Assembly (NCBI RefSeq): GCF_030687395.1
Contig: NZ_CP117430.1
Span: 558,001-622,000, forward strand
Direction of reading: 5' to 3'
DNA length: 64,000 nt
Source: Pseudomonas wuhanensis
GTDB taxonomy: Bacteria; Pseudomonadota; Gammaproteobacteria; Pseudomonadales; Pseudomonadaceae
Part shown: positions 9,843-17,695 of the stretch, piece after piece
How positions within the stretch are numbered: the first letter of the stretch is position 1
How the letters are laid out: each line of letters opens with the position of its first letter
Translations under genes and position numbers: made by a program
Notes under the pieces: generated by a model
Database searches by the model: none
What the model saw: only the letters and a program-made list of their open reading frames with translations
Told to the model about the DNA's origin: nothing

Positions 9843-10475
9843 ATGACCGCAGCCAATGTTTACCAACAACGCCCAACCACTGGGGCCAAGGCCGAGTCGT
9901 CGCTGCATCATGCCGACCTCGCCAGCCTGGTGGGCAAGGGTCGCAAGAACGCCGGCGTGATCGTGCGTGAGAAAAAACTCCTCGGTCACCTGACCATCCG
10001 TGGCGATGGCCACGACGCCGCGTTCGCCGCTGGTGTGCACAAGGCCCTCGGCATCGAATTGCCAGGTGCGCTGACCGTGATCATCAAAGGCGAAACCAGC
10101 CTGCAATGGATGGGGCCGGATGAATGGCTGCTGATCGTGCCGACCGGCGAAGAATTCGCCGCCGAGAAAAAGCTGCGTGAAGCACTGGGCGACCTGCACA
10201 CCCAGATCGTCAACGTCAGCGGCGGCCAGCAGATCCTCGAACTCAGCGGCCCGAACGTGCGTCAGGTGCTGATGAAATCCACCAGCTACGACGTGCACCC
10301 CAACAACTTCCCGGTGGGCAAGGCTGTGGGTACCGTGTTTGCCAAGTCGCAACTGGTGATCCGCCATACCGCCGAAGACACCTGGGAACTACTGATCCGC
10401 CGCAGCTTCTCGGATTACTGGTGGTTGTGGTTGCAGGATGCGGCTGCTGAGTACGGGCTTTGCGTCCAGGCTTGA
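9843..10475 (+). CDS. soxG: Sarcosine oxidase subunit gamma
   Basis: A 210-residue subunit, GcvT-like in fold but without catalytic residues, that completes the alpha-beta-gamma-delta enzyme. Family features are SSLHHADLASLVGKG near the N-terminus, MGPDEWLLIVP, ILELSGPNVRQVLMKSTSYDVHP and FSDYWWLWLQDAA near the end. The ATG at 9843 is preceded by GAAAGG. Longer in-frame starts lie inside the palindromic repeat and are rejected. Repeats on both sides (9717-9823 and 10483-10593) isolate it from soxA and purU, which may change relative expression of the subunit. Confidence 0.95.
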   Translation: MTAANVYQQRPTTGAKAESSLHHADLASLVGKGRKNAGVIVREKKLLGHLTIRGDGHDAAFAAGVHKALGIELPGALTVIIKGETSLQWMGPDEWLLIVPTGEEFAAEKKLREALGDLHTQIVNVSGGQQILELSGPNVRQVLMKSTSYDVHPNNFPVGKAVGTVFAKSQLVIRHTAEDTWELLIRRSFSDYWWLWLQDAAAEYGLCVQA

Positions 10476-10482
10476 CACGGAT

Positions 10483-10593
10483 GATCGTTCCCACGCTCCG
10501 CGTGGGAATGCATCCCGGGACGCTCCGCGTCCCTTTAACAGCCGGACGCAGAGCGTCCATGGCGGCGTTCCCACGCAGAGCGTGGGAACGATC
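10483..10593. repeat. 111-bp palindromic repeat inside the sox operon (soxG-purU gap)
   Basis: A close relative of the element at 9717-9823, with the same outer arms and inner GGGACGCTCCGCGTCCC hairpin. It differs in the loop (ttaacagc) and a few arm bases. It ends 19 bases before the purU start, directly upstream of its ribosome-binding site. Confidence 0.9.
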
Positions 10594-10612
10594 AGATAGG
10601 AGTCACCGCACT

Positions 10613-11470
10613 ATGAGCCGCGCCCCAGACACATGGATTCTGACCGCCGATTGCCCCAGCGTCCTCGGCACCGTGGATGCGGTGACCCGCTTTCTGTTCG
10701 AGCAGGGCTGCTACGTCACCGAGCACCATTCCTTCGATGACCGGCTCTCGGGCCGTTTCTTCATTCGCGTGGAATTTCGTCAGCCCGACGGTTTCGACGA
10801 ACAAGCCTTCCGCGCAGGTTTGGCCGAGCGTGGTGAAGCCTTCGGGATGATCTTCGAGCTGACCCCGCCGAACTACCGGCCCAAAGTGGTGATCATGGTC
10901 TCCAAGGCCGATCACTGCCTCAACGACTTGCTCTATCGCCAGCGCATCGGCCAGTTGTCGATGGACGTGGTTGCCGTGGTCTCCAACCACCCGGACCTCA
11001 AGCCGTTGGCCGACTGGCATCAGATTCCGTACTACCATTTCCCGCTGGACCCGAACGACAAACCGTCGCAGGAGCGTCAGGTCTGGCAGGTAATCGAAGA
11101 GGCAGGCGCCGAACTGGTGATCCTTGCCCGTTACATGCAGGTTCTGTCGCCGGAGTTGTGCCGCAAACTTGATGGCAAGGCGATCAACATTCATCACTCC
11201 CTGCTGCCGGGTTTCAAGGGTGCCAAGCCCTATCACCAGGCCTACAACAAGGGCGTGAAACTGGTTGGCGCCACGGCGCACTACATCAACAACGACCTGG
11301 ACGAAGGACCGATCATCGCCCAAGGCGTGGAAGCCGTGGATCACAGTCATTACCCGGAAGATTTGATCGCCAAAGGGCGGGATATCGAAGGGCTGACGTT
11401 GGCACGGGCCGTTGGTTATCACATTGAACGACGCGTGTTTTTGAACGCCAATCGCACGGTCGTTCTTTAG
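10613..11470 (+). CDS. purU: Formyltetrahydrofolate deformylase
   Basis: Hydrolyses 10-formyl-THF to formate and THF. The 285-residue protein has an N-terminal ACT domain (WILTADCPSVLGTVDAVTRFL) and a C-terminal formyltransferase-fold hydrolase domain with INIHHSLLPGFKGAKPY and YINNDLDEGPII, containing the Asn-His-Asp catalytic set. The start at 10613 has AGGAG about 9 bases upstream. As in P. aeruginosa purU2, the gene sits behind soxG, where it drains formyl-THF formed from sarcosine methyl groups and so regenerates THF for the oxidase. The 207-base gap to fdhA contains a REPIN. Confidence 0.95.
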   Translation: MSRAPDTWILTADCPSVLGTVDAVTRFLFEQGCYVTEHHSFDDRLSGRFFIRVEFRQPDGFDEQAFRAGLAERGEAFGMIFELTPPNYRPKVVIMVSKADHCLNDLLYRQRIGQLSMDVVAVVSNHPDLKPLADWHQIPYYHFPLDPNDKPSQERQVWQVIEEAGAELVILARYMQVLSPELCRKLDGKAINIHHSLLPGFKGAKPYHQAYNKGVKLVGATAHYINNDLDEGPIIAQGVEAVDHSHYPEDLIAKGRDIEGLTLARAVGYHIERRVFLNANRTVVL

Positions 11471-11476
11471 ATCGCC

Positions 11477-11567
11477 ATCGCGGGCAAGCCCGCTCCCACA
11501 GTGAGCTGAGGTGTGCCCGACATTTGTGAGCGACACAAAACCCTGTGGGAGCGGGCTTGCCCGCGAT
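11477..11567. repeat. REPIN between purU and fdhA
   Basis: Inverted pair: ATCGCGGGCAAGCCCGC on the left and GCGGGCTTGCCCGCGAT on the right, each extended by the GTGGGA/TCCCAC end, with a ~45-base spacer. It starts 6 bases after the purU stop. Confidence 0.9.
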
Positions 11568-11677
11568 GAGGTCCTGACAGACAACGCAAAAAGACACAGG
11601 CAACAACCCGAGCAATCAACGCGCCGCCGATCCATGGCGACGCGACCGCTACATAAAAACAACAGCGAGGTGAAAGC

Positions 11678-12877
11678 ATGTCTGGTAATCGTGGTGTGGT
11701 GTATCTCGGCGCGGGCAAGGTCGAAGTACAGAAAATCGACTATCCCAAAATGCAGGACCCGCGCGGCAGGAAGATCGAGCACGGTGTCATCCTGCGCGTA
11801 GTTTCCACCAACATCTGTGGTTCCGATCAGCACATGGTGCGCGGTCGTACCACCGCTCAGACCGGTCTGGTACTGGGCCACGAGATCACCGGTGAAGTGA
11901 TCGAGAAGGGCAGCGGTGTCGAGAACCTGCAGATCGGCGACCTGGTGTCGGTACCTTTCAACGTTGCCTGTGGCCGTTGCCGTTCGTGCAAAGAGCAACA
12001 TACTGGCGTCTGCCTGAGCGTTAACCCGGCGCGTCCGGGCGGTGCCTATGGTTATGTCGACATGGGTGACTGGACCGGTGGCCAAGCCGAATACGCGTTT
12101 GTGCCGTATGCCGACTTCAACCTGCTGAAACTGCCGGATCGCGACCGGGCCATGGAAAAAATCCGTGACCTGACCTGCCTCTCCGACATCCTGCCCACCG
12201 GTTACCACGGCGCAGTGACTGCCGGCGTTGGCCCTGGCAGCACCGTGTACGTCGCCGGCGCCGGCCCGGTCGGTCTGGCGGCTGCCGCTTCCGCTCGCCT
12301 GCTGGGCGCTGCGGTGGTGATCATCGGTGACGTCAACCCGATCCGCCTGGCCCATGCCAAGGCTCAGGGTTTCGAAATCGCTGACTTGTCGACAGACACC
12401 CCACTGCACGAACAAATCGCTGCACTGTTGGGCGAACCGGAAGTGGACTGCGCCGTCGATGCCGTAGGCTTCGAAGCTCGCGGTCACGGCCATGCCGGCG
12501 TGAAGCACGAGGCTCCGGCCACCGTACTCAACTCGCTGATGGGCGTGGTTCGCGTCGCTGGCAAAATCGGTATTCCTGGCCTGTACGTGACTGAAGACCC
12601 GGGTGCAGTGGACGCTGCCGCGAAAATGGGCAGCCTGAGCATTCGCTTCGGCCTGGGCTGGGCCAAATCCCACAGCTTCCACACCGGCCAGACGCCAGTG
12701 ATGAAGTACAACCGCCAGCTGATGCAGGCGATCATGTGGGACCGCATCAAGATTGCTGACATTGTGGGTGTGGAAGTCATCAGCCTGGATGACGCGCCAC
12801 GTGGTTATGGCGAGTTCGATGCGGGCGTGCCGAAGAAGTTTGTGATCGATCCGCATAAGATGTTCAGCGCGGCGTAA
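11678..12877 (+). CDS. fdhA: Glutathione-independent formaldehyde dehydrogenase
   Basis: A 399-residue zinc-dependent, NAD-linked medium-chain dehydrogenase that oxidises formaldehyde to formate with tightly bound cofactor. Catalytic zinc ligands are Cys47 (NICGSDQH) and His68-Glu69 (GHEITGEV). The structural zinc site is Cys98/101/104/112 (CGRCRSCKEQHTGVC). The Rossmann motif is VAGAGPVGLAAAA. It lies at the end of the glyA-sox-purU block and deals with formaldehyde released when folate is limiting during sarcosine or dimethylglycine oxidation. GAGGTGAAAGC precedes the ATG. A strong terminator follows the stop. Confidence 0.96.
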   Translation: MSGNRGVVYLGAGKVEVQKIDYPKMQDPRGRKIEHGVILRVVSTNICGSDQHMVRGRTTAQTGLVLGHEITGEVIEKGSGVENLQIGDLVSVPFNVACGRCRSCKEQHTGVCLSVNPARPGGAYGYVDMGDWTGGQAEYAFVPYADFNLLKLPDRDRAMEKIRDLTCLSDILPTGYHGAVTAGVGPGSTVYVAGAGPVGLAAAASARLLGAAVVIIGDVNPIRLAHAKAQGFEIADLSTDTPLHEQIAALLGEPEVDCAVDAVGFEARGHGHAGVKHEAPATVLNSLMGVVRVAGKIGIPGLYVTEDPGAVDAAAKMGSLSIRFGLGWAKSHSFHTGQTPVMKYNRQLMQAIMWDRIKIADIVGVEVISLDDAPRGYGEFDAGVPKKFVIDPHKMFSAA

Positions 12878-12894
12878 GGCTTGGAGCAAGACGG

Positions 12895-12926
12895 AAAAAA
12901 GGGCGACAGTGATGTCGCCCTTTTTT
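12895..12926 (+). terminator. Rho-independent terminator of the sox-fdhA block
   Basis: Stem gggcgac-agtgat-gtcgccc (12901-12920) is preceded by A6 and followed by T6, so it can end transcription in either direction. It lies 23 bases after the fdhA stop. Confidence 0.93.
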
Positions 12927-13119
12927 ATGGCCAGTGGGAAGGCGTAGCCGGTTCGGTCATACCGTTCATCGGTTGCGTCCCAGGGAGCACGTTTCATAGA
13001 GGCCACCTGGGGAAAAATGCCCATGCAGACGAGGAACATGCTGGCGTACATCCGGTCCAATCGGCAGTTTTGCCGCTCCCGTTACTGGGCGGTTTTTCAT
13101 GGCACAAGAGGATGTCTGG

Positions 13120-13746
13120 ATGAACGTTTCACGCGGTTTTGCACTGGCATCGCTCATGGCTGTCGCTTCGTTGACGACGCTGGCCGCCAGCCCGGCCTTT
13201 GCACAGTTCAGTCTCGTTGATGCGGCCAAGGCGGTTTCGGCGATACAGGACGACGAGGATGTCGAAGGTGTCGAGGCCGATGATGTCGATGGCATCGTGG
13301 CGGTTGCACCCAAGGCGGCCGGTTTGCTCAATACCCTGGGCTCGCAGCTCGACATTACCCCGGAACAGGCCATCGGCGGTGCTGGTGCGATGCTGGGGCT
13401 GGCGAGGAATCAGCTCAGTGGCCAGGACTTCTCCGAGCTGAGTAAAAACGTGCCGGGCCTCGCCCAGATTGCCGGTAACAGCGCCATCAGTGGTCTGAGT
13501 GGATTGGGTGGTCTGCTCGGCGCGGGTTCGGACAAGAATGCGTTGCTCGATGGTTTGTTGGGCAACGTCAAGGACACTAAGGACCTGAACAATGCCTTTA
13601 GCGCTCTGGGCATGGACACCGGGATGATCGGCATGTTTGCCCCAGTAATCCTGCAATACCTCGGCCAGCAAGGCGTCACCGGTTCGTTGCTGCAGAATCT
13701 TGGCGGAATCTGGGGCACTGGCACTGGCACCGGCATTGGCAGCTGA
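13120..13746 (+). CDS. Exported DUF2780-type protein of unknown function
   Basis: A 208-residue protein with a clear Sec signal peptide (ALASLMAVASLTTLAASPAFA, cleavage near residue 28). After an acidic stretch (DDEDVEGVEADDVD) the mature part resembles DUF2780/VcgC: LGSQLDITPEQAIGGAGAMLG, LSKNVPGLAQIAG and GMFAPVILQYLGQQG. The C-terminus is a low-complexity GTGTGTGIGS tail. It is probably periplasmic or surface-associated; function is not known. The start at 13120 follows GAGGA; an earlier in-frame codon at 13099 would add seven residues before the signal peptide. It converges with the acyltransferase gene, whose stop is 1 base away. Confidence 0.85.
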   Translation: MNVSRGFALASLMAVASLTTLAASPAFAQFSLVDAAKAVSAIQDDEDVEGVEADDVDGIVAVAPKAAGLLNTLGSQLDITPEQAIGGAGAMLGLARNQLSGQDFSELSKNVPGLAQIAGNSAISGLSGLGGLLGAGSDKNALLDGLLGNVKDTKDLNNAFSALGMDTGMIGMFAPVILQYLGQQGVTGSLLQNLGGIWGTGTGTGIGS

Positions 13747-13747
13747 G

Positions 13748-14632
13748 TCAGCCTTCGGCGCGTAGCGCCTTGATGCGCCGGTCCTTTTCGATCCAGAGCT
13801 GGTTGACCCAGTTCTGGACCTTTTCGCGAAACGCCGGATCGTTTTCGTAATCGCCTTGCCACAGCGCCGTATCCAGTTCGCGTGTGTGGATGTCGATGAT
13901 CACCCTCGGCACGTTGCCGCTGATCAAATCCCAGAATCCTGGAATCTTCTGCTGTGGATACACCACTGTCACATCGAGAACGGCATCCAGCTGTTCGCCC
14001 ATCGCCGCCAGCACAAAAGCCACGCCGCCAGCCTTGGGCTTGAGCAGGTGGGTGAACGGTGACTGCTGTTGGGCACTTTTCGCCGAGGTGTACCGGGTAC
14101 CTTCCAGATAATTGACCACTGTCACCGGCTGGCGCTTGTACAACTCGCAGGCTTGTTTGGTGATCTCCAGGTCCTTGCCGGCCAGCTCCGGGTTCTTTGC
14201 CAGAAACGCTTTGGTGTAGCGCTTCATGAACGGATAGTCCAACGCCCACCAGGCCAGGCCCAGGAACGGCACCCAGATCAGTTCTTTCTTGAGGAAGAAC
14301 TTGAAGAACGGCGTGCGCCGGTTAAGCGTCTGGATCAGTGCCGGAATATCGACCCAGGACTGATGGTTGCCGATCACCAGATACGAGGTGTCGCGGCGCA
14401 AATCATCGCCGCCGCGGATGTCCCATTGGGTGGGAATGCACAGCCGGAAGATCAGCTTGTCGATTTCGGCCCAGGTTTCGGCAATCCACATCACCGCCCA
14501 CGAGGCGTAATCGCGAAAGCGCCCGGGCAGGAGCAGTTTCAGCAGGGCGAACACCATCAAAGGCCCGAACAGCACCAGGGTGTTTAGCAACAGCAGCAGG
14601 GTAACGAAACAGCCGGTGAGCAGGCGGCGCAT
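13748..14632 (-). CDS. YihG-like lysophospholipid acyltransferase
   Basis: A 294-residue PlsC-family acyltransferase closely resembling E. coli YihG (an AGPAT-type enzyme). One N-terminal membrane segment covers roughly residues 5-36. The catalytic HX4D motif is GNHQSWVDIPAL, and the glycerol-phosphate-binding block is VNYLEGTRYTSAK. KYFLKK-like and LDYPFMKRYTKAFLAK regions are as in YihG. It most likely adds a second acyl chain to lysophosphatidic acid, or remodels phospholipids, at the inner membrane. It stands alone on the minus strand, convergent with the DUF2780 gene and divergent from the retropepsin-like gene. Confidence 0.88.
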   Translation of the reverse strand: MRRLLTGCFVTLLLLLNTLVLFGPLMVFALLKLLLPGRFRDYASWAVMWIAETWAEIDKLIFRLCIPTQWDIRGGDDLRRDTSYLVIGNHQSWVDIPALIQTLNRRTPFFKFFLKKELIWVPFLGLAWWALDYPFMKRYTKAFLAKNPELAGKDLEITKQACELYKRQPVTVVNYLEGTRYTSAKSAQQQSPFTHLLKPKAGGVAFVLAAMGEQLDAVLDVTVVYPQQKIPGFWDLISGNVPRVIIDIHTRELDTALWQGDYENDPAFREKVQNWVNQLWIEKDRRIKALRAEG

Positions 14633-14740
14633 AAGTAACTCTTGAAAGCGTTTGGGCGCGCCATGATAAGCAGCTTCGCATGGCAGGCCAAATCGGCGGT
14701 GACGAATGTTTCACCTTTTGACCGTTAACCTCGTTGTACC

Positions 14741-14771
14741 GATCGTTCCCACGCGGAGCATGGGAACGATC
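14741..14771. repeat. Minimal 31-bp palindrome of the RAYT-linked repeat family
   Basis: GATCGTTCCCACG joined directly to TGGGAACGATC through gga/gc. This is the outer hairpin of the 107-135-bp repeats with the interior lost. It lies in the divergent gap between the acyltransferase and the retropepsin-like gene. Confidence 0.85.
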
Positions 14772-14824
14772 ATCCACACAACGGTCTAAAATCCCGCTGC
14801 CCACTCTTCAAGGAAGCCCCCTAC

Positions 14825-15331
14825 GTGAAATCTCTCCTTGCACTGCTTACCCTCGTGGCCCTGCCGGTCCTGGCCGCCGAGCCGACCCTGTACGGGCGTT
14901 ACGAGTACATCGCGCTGCCGGAAATCGGCGGCGAAGTCCTCAAGGCGAAAATGGACACCGGCGCCCTGACCGCGTCGCTGTCGGCCAAGGACATCGAAAC
15001 CTTCACCCGCGACGGCGACGAGTGGGTGCGTTTCCGCCTCGCCACCAAAGGCGCCAGCAACAAGGTCTACGAACACAAGGTCGCGCGGATCAGCAAGATC
15101 AAAACCCGCTCCGAAGAAGACGACGATGACAAGGAAGCGATCGAGCCCACCAAGCGGCCGGTGGTCGACCTGGAATTGTGCCTGGGCAACGTCAAGCGCA
15201 CCGTGGAGGTCAACCTCACCGACCGCAGCAGCTTCAATTACCCGCTGCTGATCGGCGCCAAAGCCCTGCGTGAATTCGGCGCGGCGGTGAACCCGGCGCG
15301 TCGCTTTACAGCCGACAAACCCGACTGCTGA
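14825..15331 (+). CDS. Retropepsin-like (ATP-dependent zinc protease family) exported protein
   Basis: A 168-residue protein with a signal peptide (residues 1-18, LLALLTLVALPVLAA) and a retropepsin-like core: KMDTGALTASLSA with the active-site triplet Asp44-Thr-Gly, then PLLIGAKALREFGAAVNPARRF. These proteins are annotated as ATP-dependent zinc protease, although the fold is that of an aspartic peptidase; related proteins in Pseudomonas accompany RimK/glutamate-ligase-like genes. An acidic, lysine-rich insertion (RSEEDDDDKEAIE) interrupts the beta structure. It is likely periplasmic. Its position directly before creB is, from memory, the same as PA0462 before creBCD in P. aeruginosa. Confidence 0.82.
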   Translation: MKSLLALLTLVALPVLAAEPTLYGRYEYIALPEIGGEVLKAKMDTGALTASLSAKDIETFTRDGDEWVRFRLATKGASNKVYEHKVARISKIKTRSEEDDDDKEAIEPTKRPVVDLELCLGNVKRTVEVNLTDRSSFNYPLLIGAKALREFGAAVNPARRFTADKPDC

Positions 15332-15390
15332 TTGACGGCGAATCAGCCTTGGGGCACCGTTCGCCCACCTAACTAGCGGGCTCGGACGGC

Positions 15391-16074
15391 ATGCCTCATA
15401 TCCTGATTGTCGAAGACGAAGCGGCGATTGCCGACACCCTGATTTTCGCCTTGCAGGGCGAGGGCTTCACCACCGCCTGGTTGAGCCTTGGCGCGGCGGC
15501 GCTTGAACATCAGCGCGCCACGCCCGCCGATCTGATCATCCTCGATATCGGCCTGCCAGACATCAGCGGCTTCGAGACCTGCAAGCAGTTGCGGCGTTTC
15601 AGCGAAGTGCCGGTGATTTTCCTCAGCGCCCGTGATGCAGAGATCGACCGCGTGGTGGGCCTGGAAATCGGCGCCGACGACTACGTGGTCAAACCGTTCA
15701 GCCCCCGGGAAGTGGCGGCGCGGGTCCGGGCGATTCTCAAGCGCATGGCGCCACGATCGGTGGCGGCGGAGGCGGCGTCAGCGCTGTTTCGCATCGACAG
15801 CGAACGGGTGCAGATCAGCTATCGCAACCAGCCGCTGAGCCTGACTCGCCATGAGTTTCGTTTGCTGCAATGCCTGCTGGAACAACCCGAGCGAGTCTTC
15901 AGCCGCGAACAATTGCTCGATGCGCTGGGTGTGGCGGCCGACGCTGGTTACGAGCGCAGCATCGACAGCCACATCAAGAGCGTGCGCGCCAAATTGCGCC
16001 TGGTGAAAGCCGACGCCGAGCCGATCCAGACCCACCGCGGCCTCGGTTACAGCTACAGTCCGGGGCACAGCTGA
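15391..16074 (+). CDS. creB: Two-component response regulator CreB
   Basis: An OmpR/PhoB-type regulator of 227 residues. The receiver domain has acidic residues in IVEDE, the phosphoacceptor Asp52 (IILDIGLPD) and the switch lysine in DDYVVKPF. A winged-helix C-terminal domain follows (LSLTRHEFRLLQCLLEQP, IDSHIKSVRAKL). With CreC it controls creD and, in pseudomonads, genes for beta-lactam response, swarming and biofilm formation. Its stop overlaps the creC start (TGATG). I found no TTCAC-N6-TTCAC cre tag close to creD, so the exact binding site here is open. Confidence 0.92.
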   Translation: MPHILIVEDEAAIADTLIFALQGEGFTTAWLSLGAAALEHQRATPADLIILDIGLPDISGFETCKQLRRFSEVPVIFLSARDAEIDRVVGLEIGADDYVVKPFSPREVAARVRAILKRMAPRSVAAEAASALFRIDSERVQISYRNQPLSLTRHEFRLLQCLLEQPERVFSREQLLDALGVAADAGYERSIDSHIKSVRAKLRLVKADAEPIQTHRGLGYSYSPGHS

Positions 16075-17492
16075 TGCCCCTGGGGATCCGGATTTTCCTG
16101 GTCTACGTGCTGTTCATCGGCCTGACCGGTTACTTTGTGCTCAACACCGTGATGGAAGAAATCCGCCCCGGCGTGCGCCAGTCCACCGAAGAAACCCTGG
16201 TAGACACCGCCAACCTGATGGCCGAGATCCTGCGCGACGACTTCAAGGCCGGCACTCTCAGCCAGAACCGCTGGCCCGAATTGCTCAAGGCTTACGGCGA
16301 ACGGCAACCGAAGGCGAATATCTGGGGAATGCCGAAGAATCAGGTCAACCACCGGATTTACGTCACTGATGCCAAGGGCATCGTGGTGCTGGATTCCAGT
16401 GGCATCGCGGTGGGCCAGGACTACTCGCGCTGGAACGATGTCTACCTGACCCTGCGTGGCGAGTACGGCGCGCGTTCGACGCGCAGCAACCCGGATGACT
16501 CGAACTCGTCGGTGATGCACGTCGGGGCACCTATTCGTGACAACGGCCAGATCATCGGCGTGGTGACGGTGGCCAAGCCTAACAGTTCGCTGCAGCCTTA
16601 CGTCGATCGCACCGAGCGGCGATTGCTGATTTATGGCGCCGGGCTGATTGGCCTCGGTTTGCTGTTCGGTGCGCTGTTGTCGTGGTGGCTGAGCGCGGCG
16701 CTGCGGCGGTTGACGGCGTATGCCCAGGCGGTCAGCGAAGGTCGGCGGGTCGAGGTGCCGCATTATCGTGGCGGCGAGCTGGAGCAACTGGCCACGGCGG
16801 TGGAGCAGATGCGCACCCAGCTGGAAGGCAAAGCCTACGTCGAGCGTTATGTGCACACCCTGACCCATGAATTGAAAAGCCCGCTGGCGGCGATTCGTGG
16901 TGCGGCGGAGTTACTGCAAGGTGAGATGCCGCTGGCTCAGCAGCAGCGTTTCGTCAGCAACATCGACAGCGAAAGTGCACGCATGCAGCAGTTGATCGAA
17001 CGATTGTTGAACCTGGCGCAGGTGGAACAGCGCCAAGGGCTGGAAGAGCGGGTGGCGGTGCCGTTGGCGGGTTTGGTGGAGGAGCTGTTGAGTGCGCAGG
17101 CTGCGCGAATCGAAGGCAAGCAGTTGCGTGTGGAACTGCAAATTGCAGCGGATTTGAACCTGCTTGGCGAGCCGTTTCTATTGCGCCAGGCACTGGGCAA
17201 TCTGCTGGAGAATGCCTTGGACTTCACCCCGACTCATGGCGTGCTGCGATTTTGTGCTGAACGAGTCGGTGAGCAGATTGAGTTCAGGCTGTTCAACCAG
17301 GCCGAGGCGATTCCCGACTATGCATTGCCGCGCTTGAGCGAGCGTTTCTACTCACTGCCGCGTCCGGACAGTGGGCGTAAAAGTACGGGGTTGGGGCTTA
17401 ACTTCGTTGAAGAGGTGGTCAAGTTGCATGGCGGGACGATGAACATTGGTAATGTCGACGGTGGGGTAGAGGTCACGTTGCACCTGCCTTAG
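16074..17492 (+). CDS. creC: Sensor histidine kinase CreC
   Basis: A 472-residue membrane kinase. Layout: TM1 at residues 4-24, a periplasmic sensing region to about 180 (YVTDAKGIVVLDSSG suggests a PAS/Cache-like fold), TM2 at about 185-207, HAMP, then HisKA with phosphorylated His265 (LTHELKSPLAAIRG). The HATPase domain includes LGNLLENALDFTP and KSTGLGLNFVEEVVKLHGG. It starts at the ATG overlapping the creB stop; longer in-frame starts would run through creB. It phosphorylates CreB, and in P. aeruginosa the signal relates to PBP4/DacB loss and cell-wall damage. Confidence 0.92.
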   Translation: MPLGIRIFLVYVLFIGLTGYFVLNTVMEEIRPGVRQSTEETLVDTANLMAEILRDDFKAGTLSQNRWPELLKAYGERQPKANIWGMPKNQVNHRIYVTDAKGIVVLDSSGIAVGQDYSRWNDVYLTLRGEYGARSTRSNPDDSNSSVMHVGAPIRDNGQIIGVVTVAKPNSSLQPYVDRTERRLLIYGAGLIGLGLLFGALLSWWLSAALRRLTAYAQAVSEGRRVEVPHYRGGELEQLATAVEQMRTQLEGKAYVERYVHTLTHELKSPLAAIRGAAELLQGEMPLAQQQRFVSNIDSESARMQQLIERLLNLAQVEQRQGLEERVAVPLAGLVEELLSAQAARIEGKQLRVELQIAADLNLLGEPFLLRQALGNLLENALDFTPTHGVLRFCAERVGEQIEFRLFNQAEAIPDYALPRLSERFYSLPRPDSGRKSTGLGLNFVEEVVKLHGGTMNIGNVDGGVEVTLHLP

Positions 17493-17506
17493 GACCGAGT
17501 CGAGGC

Positions 17507-17600
17507 ATTCGCGAGCAAGCCCGCTCCCACACTGGATCTTCTGTGAACACAAAAAAGGTGCCCATCGCCGATTAACTGTCGGAGCGGGCTTGCTCGCGAA
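17507..17600. repeat. REPIN between creC and creD
   Basis: Inverted REPs (ATTCGCGAGCAAGCCCGC / GCGGGCTTGCTCGCGAA), variant with GCGAG in place of GCGGG, and a ~45-base spacer. They lie in the 203-base creC-creD gap. Confidence 0.88.
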
Positions 17601-17695
17601 AGGGCCGGCCCAGTCTCCACAAAGTCTCCACATTCCCCCCATAAAACTCCCACACACCGACTCCAGACTTTCCCCATCCAAACAGGGAGAGTCCC

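Noticed and set aside
10592..13060. Long open frame opposite purU-fdhA (minus strand)
   Set aside because: It crosses two real plus-strand genes and REPIN elements; no recognisable protein features.
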